NCBI GenBank assembly: GCA_002699025.1
Contig: PABA01000235.1
Coordinates: forward strand, 1 to 64,000
Direction: 5' to 3'
DNA: 64,000 nt
Source: Sandaracinus sp.
GTDB taxonomy: Bacteria > Myxococcota_A > Polyangia > Polyangiales > Houyiibacteriaceae
Positions 14,912 to 22,393 of the stretch are shown one piece after another; position 1 is the stretch's first letter, and each line of letters opens with the position of its first letter. The translations under genes and the position numbers were made by a program. Below the pieces are notes generated by a model that did no database searches, had not been told where the DNA came from, and saw nothing but the letters and a program-made list of their open reading frames with translations.

Positions 14912-17757
14912 GACCGGCTCTCCGCGGGGCGGGTCGTGGGCACTGGGTCGATCGCCGCAGTGTCGATCGCCGCAGTGTCGGTCGTCGCCGGGTCGGTCTC
15001 CGCCCGCTCGGGCTCCAGCGGCCGCTCGGTCGCCGCCGGCCCGGTCGTCCGCTCGTCGAGGCCGATCATGCGCGCCGCCAGCCCTCCGAGCGCTCCCCAG
15101 ACCGCCCCGAAGACCCCGAGGTCGAAGGCGAGCACCGTCGAGAGCTTGTACTCGGTGAAGCCGAGGGGGACCGTCGTCCACAGGTGCGTCATGTAGGGCT
15201 CGCCGAGGAAGAGCGCCGGGAGGCCGCTGGCCAGCGAGAGCAGGGCGCTCCCGACGGCGAGGCGCTGGGGCCCGAAGGGCATGCGCTCGAGCGCCGCGTT
15301 CGCGCCCCGCGCCACGGCGAGGGCCGCCGTGGCGGCGACCGCGATCATGCCGCCGATGAACCCGCCGCCGGGCTCGTTGTGCCCGCGCAGCAGGACCACC
15401 GCCGCCGCGACGAGCATCACGGGGTAGATGCCGCGCACGGCCACGTCGAGCATGACGGCCCGGTCGCTCAGGCCGGTCTCTCCCGGCGGACGGGGCGCGC
15501 GTCGCTGCCGCCGCAAGAGGCGCAGCAGGGGCAGGGAGGCCAGGAAGGTCAGGGTGACCACGATGATCTCCCCGAGCGTGTCGACGGCCCGGTAGTCGAC
15601 GAGGATCACGTTGACCACGTTGCGTCCGTAGGCCTCGGGGACGCTCCGGGTGGCGAAGAACTCGGTGAGCGCGGGGTCCGGCGAGAAGCGGCTGCCGTAG
15701 AGGACGAGGCCGGCGACCGTGCTGCCGAGGGCGAGGGCGAGGGCGGCGCGGAGCAGCCGATGCCCCCGCGGGGAGGGCGCCGGCTCGCCGAGGGAGAGGC
15801 GCCGGACCCGGAGCAGGAGCGCGGCGAGCACCACCACGAAGGCGACCTCCACCGTGAGCTGGGTGAAGGCGACGTCGGGCGCGCCGAGCGCCAAGAAGAG
15901 GAGCGCGGACGAGAAGCCCACCAGGCCGCTCACCAGCAGCATGAGGAAGCGATCCCGGACCACGCAGACGCCGATGGAGGCCGCCACGAGGAAGACGAGC
16001 GCGCCGGCCGCGACCACCGAGGAGGCGTCGGCCTCGAAGGCGAAGCCCGGCCAGGCCGAGGTCGGGCCGCCCCGGGCGAGGAGCAGGCCGGCGGCCAGCA
16101 GCGCGAAGGCGAGGATCGTCCCGACGTAGACGGGGAGCCGTCCCCCCGAGAGGCTCCGGGTGGCGACCGACGCCACGCGACGGATCCCCTTCATCATGCC
16201 CGCGTACCAGCCCGAGGCCTGAAGGGCGCGCGGGCTGGGGAGACGCACCTGACGGCGGTGGATGCGGTCCCAGGCGAAGAAGATGCTCACGCCCAGCACG
16301 ACGGTGACGCCGAGCGCGACGTAGCTCGCGGTCTCGTCGGAGCGGAGCCCCTGGAGGGACGCCGCGGGGCCCATCGCGTGGGCCGCGTCGCTCAGGAGCG
16401 GGTCCACCAGCCCGGGGAAGAGCCCCAGGGCCATCCCGAGGCTGGCGAGGAGGAGCGGCGGGAACCAGGTGGTGGGGGGCCCCTCTTTCGCGTGGGCCGG
16501 CCGGGTCGTGTTCCGGCGCCAGAAGACCCGCACCGTGGCGACCCCCGCCGCCGCGATCGACGCGGCGCTCACGAAGACGCTCGCGTAGGTCACCCACTGG
16601 AAGATGTCGGTGTCCGACTTCGCGATCTTGATCACGTCCTTGGCGACGTAACCGAAGGAGAGCGGGACCCCCGCCATGGAGAGCCCGGCCATCCACGCCG
16701 CCGCGGCGGTGAATCGCATGCGGCCGCCGAGGCCGCCGATCTCGTCGAGGATGCGGGTGCCCGTCGCGTGGTCCACGTTGCCCACCGCGAAGAAGAGCGG
16801 CGCCTTGTAGAGGGCGTGGGCGAGGAGGAAGGCGGCGGTCGCGGTCGCGGCGCCGGGACCCGGGAGGCCGATCAGGAGCACCAGGGTCCCGAGGGCGGAG
16901 ACCGTGGACCAGGCGAGGATGCGCTTCAGGTCCCGCTCGCGGAAGACGAGCACCATGGGCCAGACGCTGCTGGCCGCGCCGACGATGACCAGGGTGAGTT
17001 GCCAGAGCGTCAGCTCCCCGAAGGCGGGGTGGAGCCGCGCCAGCAGGTAGACGCCCAGCTTCACCATGGTCGCCGAGTGGAGGTAGGTGCTGACGGGGGT
17101 CGGCGCCGCCATCGCGCCGGGGAGCCAGAAGTGGAAGGGCACCTGGGCGGACTTGGTGAAGGCCCCCGCGAAGATGCAGATCAGCGCCCCGGAGACCTCC
17201 GGCTCGTCGACCCAGCTGGGCGCGGTCGCGATCAGCTGCTGGATCGAGGAGGTGCCGGCGACGCGGCTGAGCAGGATCACCCCGGCGAGGAGGGCGAGCC
17301 CGCCGCCGGCGGTGATCATCAGGGCCTGCTGGGCCGACTGGCGGTTCTCCTCCTTGCCGAACTTGAAGCCGACGAGGAGGAAGGAGAGCACGCTGGTGAT
17401 CTCCCAAAACAGGAAGAGGACGAAGAGATCGTCGGTGGTGACGCAGCCGAGCATCGCCACCATGAACGCGAAGAGGAAACCGAAGAGCCGCGCGCGCCCG
17501 GGGTCCCCGGCGGAGTAGCCGGCCGCGTAGACGAAGACGAGCGCCCCGATGCCGGTGATCAGGAGGACCAGCAGCATCGAGAGGGCGTCGACGTGCACGC
17601 CGAAGGAGATGCCCAGCGAGGGGATCCAGTCGACGTGCGCGGTGAGCGGGAGGGCCCCGCTCACGTACGCCCAGAGGGCGAGGCCGAAGAGGGCCAGGGG
17701 CACGAGGGCGAGAAGCCCGAGTCGCGACGGCGCCGGGTCGGCTGGCTGCTCGCTCAT
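14908..17757 (-). CDS. mrpA: Na+/H+ antiporter subunits MrpA and MrpB fused (MnhAB)
   Basis: This 949-residue polytopic protein is the main subunit of the Mrp antiporter. Residues 1-500 are the NuoL-like part, with the essential Glu in LFLFWEITSVLSFLLVGFK and the Lys in LHSATMVKLGVYLLARL. A middle part carries the MrpA C-terminal motif DYRAVDTLGEIIVVTLTFLA. From about residue 764 the MnhB domain follows in the same chain (SDRAVMLDVAVRGIYP, HNEPGGGFIGGM). Fusion of A and B is known in several phyla. The C-terminal tail is soluble with a short DTAAI repeat. This is the first gene of the A/B-C-D-E-F-G operon; the start ATG has AGGGGAGC just upstream. Confidence 0.93.
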   Translation of the reverse strand: MSEQPADPAPSRLGLLALVPLALFGLALWAYVSGALPLTAHVDWIPSLGISFGVHVDALSMLLVLLITGIGALVFVYAAGYSAGDPGRARLFGFLFAFMVAMLGCVTTDDLFVLFLFWEITSVLSFLLVGFKFGKEENRQSAQQALMITAGGGLALLAGVILLSRVAGTSSIQQLIATAPSWVDEPEVSGALICIFAGAFTKSAQVPFHFWLPGAMAAPTPVSTYLHSATMVKLGVYLLARLHPAFGELTLWQLTLVIVGAASSVWPMVLVFRERDLKRILAWSTVSALGTLVLLIGLPGPGAATATAAFLLAHALYKAPLFFAVGNVDHATGTRILDEIGGLGGRMRFTAAAAWMAGLSMAGVPLSFGYVAKDVIKIAKSDTDIFQWVTYASVFVSAASIAAAGVATVRVFWRRNTTRPAHAKEGPPTTWFPPLLLASLGMALGLFPGLVDPLLSDAAHAMGPAASLQGLRSDETASYVALGVTVVLGVSIFFAWDRIHRRQVRLPSPRALQASGWYAGMMKGIRRVASVATRSLSGGRLPVYVGTILAFALLAAGLLLARGGPTSAWPGFAFEADASSVVAAGALVFLVAASIGVCVVRDRFLMLLVSGLVGFSSALLFLALGAPDVAFTQLTVEVAFVVVLAALLLRVRRLSLGEPAPSPRGHRLLRAALALALGSTVAGLVLYGSRFSPDPALTEFFATRSVPEAYGRNVVNVILVDYRAVDTLGEIIVVTLTFLASLPLLRLLRRQRRAPRPPGETGLSDRAVMLDVAVRGIYPVMLVAAAVVLLRGHNEPGGGFIGGMIAVAATAALAVARGANAALERMPFGPQRLAVGSALLSLASGLPALFLGEPYMTHLWTTVPLGFTEYKLSTVLAFDLGVFGAVWGALGGLAARMIGLDERTTGPAATERPLEPERAETDPATTDTAAIDTAAIDPVPTTRPAESRS

Positions 17758-17949
17758 GCTCCCCTACAGGTCTCCCGCCCGCGTCCATGTGGCGCAGCAG
17801 GGGGGGGTGTCAAGTAGGGACCGACCTCGTCCCGGCCCGGCTCCGGCGCGCGTCCGGGGAGGCCGTGGGGGAGCCGCGGCGGGCTGGCCTGCGCGGAGCG
17901 CGAGGGTGGCGCCCCGCCGAGCGGGCGCGTGAGCGCTGGGCTGGGGGAG

Positions 17950-18390
17950 TCAGAGGCAGGGCCAGGCCGATTCGTGGTCCATGAAGTCGAGGGCCACGAG
18001 CGTCCAACGACCGCGGCGCCGTTCGAAGACGTATTGGTGCAGCGTCGAAGAGCCGGGGATGACGGCGTGACGCTGGCGTGTGACGACCACCGCTTCGTCG
18101 CCATCGACGCCGGACGCCTCGATCGCTTGGCGTGACGGATCGTGCGACGGCGGGTTGCTGATGTGCATGGGCTGGGGGTCGCGCGGCGCGGCTTCGTGTT
18201 TCTCCAAGAGCTCGGCGTAGCGTCGGCGGGCCAGCTCCATGCGCTCGGCCGTCGGGCACTCGTAGGCCTGGACCTCCAGCGCGTGCAAGTCCGCGATGAG
18301 GGCTGTCACGCGCTCCAGCAACTCTTGGGGCGCAGCGGGCCAGCTGGCGACCTCGGCCAGTCGCCGTTCGCCGTAGTGCGTGGGTGGCAT
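17950..18390 (-). CDS. Small protein with possible NTF2-like fold
   Basis: The 146-residue protein has an N-terminal helical half (ERRLAEVASWPAAPQELLERV) and a C-terminal beta-sheet half with GDEAVVVTRQRHAVIPGSSTLHQYVFERRRGRWTLVALD, a pattern seen in NTF2-like domains, including immunity proteins of toxin systems. That likeness is by eye only. ATG at 18390 gives MPPTHYGERR; no Shine-Dalgarno is visible, and longer in-frame starts up to 18528 exist. No toxin gene is adjacent. Confidence 0.45.
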   Translation of the reverse strand: MPPTHYGERRLAEVASWPAAPQELLERVTALIADLHALEVQAYECPTAERMELARRRYAELLEKHEAAPRDPQPMHISNPPSHDPSRQAIEASGVDGDEAVVVTRQRHAVIPGSSTLHQYVFERRRGRWTLVALDFMDHESAWPCL

Positions 18391-18546
18391 GGGGGGGGAG
18401 TCTAGGCGATCCTCCCCGTCAGAGCGGGACGGGGCTCGGTCGTCCCGCACGTCGTCGACCCGAGTGATCGGGACTGGAGGTCGCCTCACCCAGAGGCCGA
18501 AGACGCAGGCGGGCGACCTCCGAGCCAACAGTCCATACTTGCCGCC

Positions 18547-19005
18547 GTGAGCACCCCCAGCCTCTCCGAGACGGCTTTCGCCGTCCGCTTTCAGGCCTTG
18601 CTCGACGAGGTCGCAGATGCGAGCAGCCGGTCGCGTGGCAAGTTTCGCCCGCTCGAGAGCTGGCTCTCCGAGGTGGCCGGCGTTCGCGCGAAGGCCACGT
18701 TCCTCAGCAGTCTACGCAAGCAGTACGCAGCTCGCGTGGGTCAGACGCTGTCCGCGCTGCCGGAACTGGTGGTGCTTCTCAGCCCGGAATCCTGGGCCAA
18801 GCGGCAATCCTCCGGCGAGCTTTATGTGGAGCGCCTCGAGGCTCTCGTTCGCTATGCGACGGGGCTTCAGGCCGTGGTGGCCTGCGTGGGACAGGAGCAC
18901 CGGTGGACGGTGGAGTACGTCGTCGGTCGTCAGGGGGTTCCGCTGCGCGCCTATCTCGGACGCGCTCTCGGGCCCCACGTAGACCGTCCTGTCACGCCTG
19001 ATTGA
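18547..19005 (+). CDS. Hypothetical protein beside the defence operon
   Basis: The 152-residue protein is not recognised. It begins with GTG at 18547 and is mostly helical, with a basic segment (ATFLSSLRKQYAARVGQ) and no signal peptide or membrane segment. Its end overlaps the 3' end of the convergent vsr gene by 14 nt, so transcription of the two may interfere. It could belong to the defence island or be the first host gene beyond it. Confidence 0.45.
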   Translation: MSTPSLSETAFAVRFQALLDEVADASSRSRGKFRPLESWLSEVAGVRAKATFLSSLRKQYAARVGQTLSALPELVVLLSPESWAKRQSSGELYVERLEALVRYATGLQAVVACVGQEHRWTVEYVVGRQGVPLRAYLGRALGPHVDRPVTPD

Positions 19006-19438
19006 GTTCGGAGTGCAGCCGTTCGCGCAGTGCTGCCAGGTCGCCCTTCGTCTCACACTCCCACACGACGACCACCGTGAACCCCAGCTTCCGCAGAGCG
19101 GCGGCCGACTCCGCGTCCCTCTCGACGTTGCGAGCGAACTTGGCCTCCCAGAAGGCTCTATTGCGTTTCGGGGTCGTCGTCGCTTTGCAGCCGTGCCGGT
19201 GCCAGTAGCAGCCGTGGACGAACACGGCCCAGCGGCGGCTCCGGTTCGCCACGTCCGGGCTACCCGGAAGGTCACGGTTGCGAACCCGGTACCTGTGTCC
19301 GAGCTCGTGGAGGAGCTTTCGGACGACGATCTCCGGTTTCGTGTCCTTCTGCCGGATGCCCCGCATCCGATCCGAAGTCTTCGAGTCGACCCGGATGACG
19401 TGACCGTCCCTGCGTTTCTGGACGAGCTGGTCGCTCAC
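18992..19438 (-). CDS. vsr: Very short patch repair endonuclease (Vsr)
   Basis: Vsr nicks DNA at T:G mismatches that arise when 5-methylcytosine deaminates, and so protects sites methylated by its partner methyltransferase. The 148-residue protein shows SDRMRGIRQKDTKPE, then DLPGSPDVAN with the metal-binding Asp, AVFVHGCYWHRHGC with catalytic His and zinc ligands, NRAFWEAKFARNVERD, and WECE near the end. The GTG start at 19438 overlaps the methyltransferase stop (GTGA), so the two are translationally coupled, as expected for partners. It is the last gene of the seven-gene operon. Confidence 0.92.
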   Translation of the reverse strand: MSDQLVQKRRDGHVIRVDSKTSDRMRGIRQKDTKPEIVVRKLLHELGHRYRVRNRDLPGSPDVANRSRRWAVFVHGCYWHRHGCKATTTPKRNRAFWEAKFARNVERDAESAAALRKLGFTVVVVWECETKGDLAALRERLHSELNQA

Positions 19439-20664
19439 GTCGCGGTTGATACCGAGTCGAGGTGTCGCCTCACTGCCGGGAGGAAGCCCTCCACGAAGCG
19501 GAGGGAGCTGTTCTCGGCTCGCCGCAGGAATCCGCGAGTGGCGCGCTCCGAGAGAGGCTTGGGCTCGTGCCGAAGGAACTCCGTGAGCGAAGGTCTCCGG
19601 AAGCGCTTCGGCCACTCCGACATCTCGGCCGTCCACCGTTCGCCGCCTTCGCTCCAAGCGTTCGTCGGCCAGGACTTGCCCTCCACCACGCGGCGTACTT
19701 CGTGTGTCTCGAAGTCCCTCGGCTTGGACAGGCACTTCCCGACCCACTTGGCGACCCGCACGCTGACCGCGTTGCCCACGAGCTTCCACCGGTGGCGCGG
19801 GGCAGCGACGCGCTCCGCGGCGATGGTCCAGTTCGCCTTGAAACCCTGGAGTCGTTCGGCGTCGCAGATGTGGGGAGTGACGATACGGCCGTCTGGCATC
19901 CAAATGGCTGGCGGCGAGGGAACGCCTACCGAGGAACCACCCTTCAGCGTGGGGACGGCATCGACCGCCCAGCCGAGGCCCCGTGTTCCCTCGGTCCAAT
20001 AGAAGCCATAGGCGGTGTCTGCCGTCTCGTTGGGGGTGGCTGGACCTGCGTCATCCGGAAAGAGAACCGTTCGTGGCTCCTCTTCCAGGCTCGCGACAAT
20101 CAGCACGCGTCGACGGCGCTGCGGCAGGCCGAACGCCCGCGAATCGACGACCCGGTATGCCCACTTGTATCCGAGCGACTCCAGCTTCGTCACGATGACG
20201 TCCAAAGCACGGCCCTTGGACAGCTGGAGCATGAAGGGCACGTTCTCTAGAAGCAGCCAAGGAACGCGCTGGTCCTCCACGAGCCGAAACACCTCGGAGA
20301 TGAGGCCGGACTTGGCGCCGGCCAGCCCGGCTGTCCGTCCGGCCTGGGAGAGATCCTGGCAGGGGAATCCTCCCGCGAGGAGCTCCGTGTCGGCGGGTAG
20401 GGCGCGCAGCTCTGCCACGTCTCCATGAAGAGGCAGGTCTGGGAAGCGGTGGGCCAACACGGCTCGGGCCGTCCCGTCGACCTCGCAGAGCCCGAGGGAA
20501 GGGTGTCCAGCGCGCGACAGTCCCAGCTCGATCCCTCCGACACCGGAGAAGAGGCCCATGGTGGGCAGTTGCCGCGGAGTCTGCTCCGCCGCGGCGTGTC
20601 CTCGCTCCACCCGAGACACCTCGAGGGTCAGCTGCTCCGCTTCCGCCGCAACACCCCGGTCCAT
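19435..20664 (-). CDS. DNA (cytosine-5) methyltransferase
   Basis: The 409-residue enzyme transfers a methyl group from S-adenosylmethionine to cytosine C5. Motif I is MGLFSGVGGIELGLSRAG (residues 36-53). Motif IV is GGFPCQDLSQAGR with catalytic Cys at about 102, motif VI is LLLENVP (Glu 140), motif VIII is FGLPQRRRRVLI, and motifs IX/X are ERLQGF and VGNAVSVRVAKWVG. The target recognition region lies between motifs VIII and IX, so the site cannot be read from sequence. Here it probably marks host DNA for the neighbouring ATPase/nuclease genes. A start at 20664 fits an AGGGTGG; Met36 is an alternative. Confidence 0.93.
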   Translation of the reverse strand: MDRGVAAEAEQLTLEVSRVERGHAAAEQTPRQLPTMGLFSGVGGIELGLSRAGHPSLGLCEVDGTARAVLAHRFPDLPLHGDVAELRALPADTELLAGGFPCQDLSQAGRTAGLAGAKSGLISEVFRLVEDQRVPWLLLENVPFMLQLSKGRALDVIVTKLESLGYKWAYRVVDSRAFGLPQRRRRVLIVASLEEEPRTVLFPDDAGPATPNETADTAYGFYWTEGTRGLGWAVDAVPTLKGGSSVGVPSPPAIWMPDGRIVTPHICDAERLQGFKANWTIAAERVAAPRHRWKLVGNAVSVRVAKWVGKCLSKPRDFETHEVRRVVEGKSWPTNAWSEGGERWTAEMSEWPKRFRRPSLTEFLRHEPKPLSERATRGFLRRAENSSLRFVEGFLPAVRRHLDSVSTAT

Positions 20665-20684
20665 CGGGCCACCCTACCATGTGC

Positions 20685-21482
20685 TCAGACGGCAGCACGC
20701 CGACGGGAGGCCCCTTCGAGCGCCTTCACCGACTCGGCGACGAGCTCCCGCGCAACCATCCTCATCTCCTCTGGGTCGAGTGCCTCGTAGTTGATCAGTG
20801 CGCCACGCCGCAGGAATCGCTTCATCACGTCTCGGAACAGCTCCATGCGGCTATCCACTTGGTCTCGAGCGGCCGCCCGCATGGTCTCGCGCGCGACCGC
20901 GACGGCGGTCTGTCGGGACATCACGGCTCTGGCTCGTTCGACGAACCCGACGATCTCGTCGTCCTTGAGTACGTGCACGAGTTCGTACGGCTCCCGATCG
21001 GCCCACCAGTCGTCTCGAAGCAACTCGCCGCGCCACCAGAGTCGGCCGAAGGTGTTGCGTAGGCCGCGGTCGCCTCCGAGGAAGCGATCCACTGGGCTCT
21101 TTTGGCCACCTCCCCAGCGCCATCGCACGACGTCGGGCAAGAGCACACAGCCGAAGAACGCCCAGACATCCTCCCGGGACGCTTCCGTGGGCGGGATTCC
21201 CGCCTCTCGGTGCAGGAACACGGCGCACTGTCCGTCAAAACTGCTGGCCTGTCGGGTCCGGATGGGTTCCGGAAAGGCCATCCGGTCGGCGATTCGCCGG
21301 ATGGAGTCGGCCAGCTCCTCGAGCTCCTCCGGCCGAACGGGGTTTCCTCCAGTAGGCCCGTAGGAGGCCAGCGGGTGACTCGTGGCCGCACGCTCTTGCG
21401 CCGCGAAGTTGGTTGCCTCGCAGAGCTCCGCGGCAAGCTCGCGAGCAACGACCCGCGGGAGGCGAGGAAAGAACCGAATCAT
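20685..21482 (-). CDS. DUF6339-like protein of the Z1/GHKL defence operon
   Basis: The 265-residue protein starts MIRFFPRLPRVVARELAAEL and continues TNFAAQERAATSHPLASYGPTGGNP, a pattern I recall from DUF6339 proteins found in Z1-type operons. Other features are a Trp-rich middle (VWAFFGCVLLPDVVRWRWGG, RLWWRGELLRDDWW) and a helical C-terminal half. No catalytic motif is evident. The ATG at 21482 overlaps the preceding stop (ATGA). Its role is unknown; a structural or adaptor part of the defence complex is a guess. Confidence 0.65.
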   Translation of the reverse strand: MIRFFPRLPRVVARELAAELCEATNFAAQERAATSHPLASYGPTGGNPVRPEELEELADSIRRIADRMAFPEPIRTRQASSFDGQCAVFLHREAGIPPTEASREDVWAFFGCVLLPDVVRWRWGGGQKSPVDRFLGGDRGLRNTFGRLWWRGELLRDDWWADREPYELVHVLKDDEIVGFVERARAVMSRQTAVAVARETMRAAARDQVDSRMELFRDVMKRFLRRGALINYEALDPEEMRMVARELVAESVKALEGASRRRAAV

Positions 21483-22393
21483 TCGGCGCCCCCGGCTTCG
21501 GTACCCGCTTCCACGTAGCCGAGACTGGCCTGCAGCTGGGCTTCGAACCGACCAGGGTTGGTAGCGAGTAGGTCGCGAACTGCGCTCGGAGACCGATGGG
21601 AGAAGACGCTGCCGAGGAGTCGGCGCACGATCGCGCCGACCGTGTCTCCCCCGAAGGCGCCGGGGTCCTCCATGAACTCTCTCGACTGGAGAGCACCGAC
21701 CATCATCTGTCGGGCAACGTCCAGCCGGATCCGCTGCCACATGCGCCGGACGTGCTTCTCGGCGCCTTCGGTCGCCTTCTTCAGCTCGGTGTGGCCCGAA
21801 TTGAGGTAGAGCCGCATTCCTCCGAGAACGGAGCTATCTGGCTGATGCGGATCCCAGTCGAGGTACCAGGCGGCCTTTTGGGGAAAGCCTCGCGTCGCGC
21901 CGAAGTCGACCCATTGAACGGGGAACCGCGCCGACGAGTCTTCGAGGTCGACGCGGACGGCGTCTCGCCAGAGCGTCGCCCCCTTCGCTTCGGCCGCCTC
22001 TGAACGAGCGTCCTTGGCTTCCATGAGAACGATGGCCGTTTCGAGATCGACCCACGAGGCCACGTGTGAGCCGTCGATCTCGATCCGAAGCTCCAGGGCC
22101 TCCTGCTCTCCCATCCGAAGAACCACGTCGCGTTTGCACGTCCGAGTCCGAGTCCGAGTGGCGTCGCAACGCCAGCACGCGATGACTCGTATCCGTGAGC
22201 CGGCCCCGAGAGCGGTCTCTTCGATCACACGGTCGTGGTCCAGTCGAAGACTGCGGCAGAGTCCAAGGCTCACGGACGGATCCCATTGCGTAGCCACGTC
22301 CTTCAGGGCATCTGGGTCCTCGGTGCCCAGCAGTCGCCACGGGTCTAGGTCGGCGAGTTCGAGGGTCGGATAGGGGGGAGCGACGACTTTCAC
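21479..22393 (-). CDS. Unrecognised protein of the Z1/GHKL defence operon
   Basis: The 304-residue protein is not a family I recognise. It begins MKVVAPPYPTLELADLDPW. In its N-terminal half is CWRCDATRTRTRTCKRDVVLRMG, a possible zinc knuckle, and next to it a strand-rich stretch with EIDGSHVASWVDLETAIVLMEAKDA and later VQWVDFGATRGF. The segment LETAIVLMEAK has the look of the E-x-K strand of a PD-(D/E)XK fold, which would make it a second nuclease-like protein, but this is speculative. Start overlaps the GHKL gene stop (ATGA). Confidence 0.6.
   Translation of the reverse strand: MKVVAPPYPTLELADLDPWRLLGTEDPDALKDVATQWDPSVSLGLCRSLRLDHDRVIEETALGAGSRIRVIACWRCDATRTRTRTCKRDVVLRMGEQEALELRIEIDGSHVASWVDLETAIVLMEAKDARSEAAEAKGATLWRDAVRVDLEDSSARFPVQWVDFGATRGFPQKAAWYLDWDPHQPDSSVLGGMRLYLNSGHTELKKATEGAEKHVRRMWQRIRLDVARQMMVGALQSREFMEDPGAFGGDTVGAIVRRLLGSVFSHRSPSAVRDLLATNPGRFEAQLQASLGYVEAGTEAGGAE

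Noticed and set aside
17950-18390. Immunity protein of a toxin system
   Set aside because: Only a loose NTF2-like pattern is seen and no toxin gene is adjacent, so it is left as a small unknown protein.
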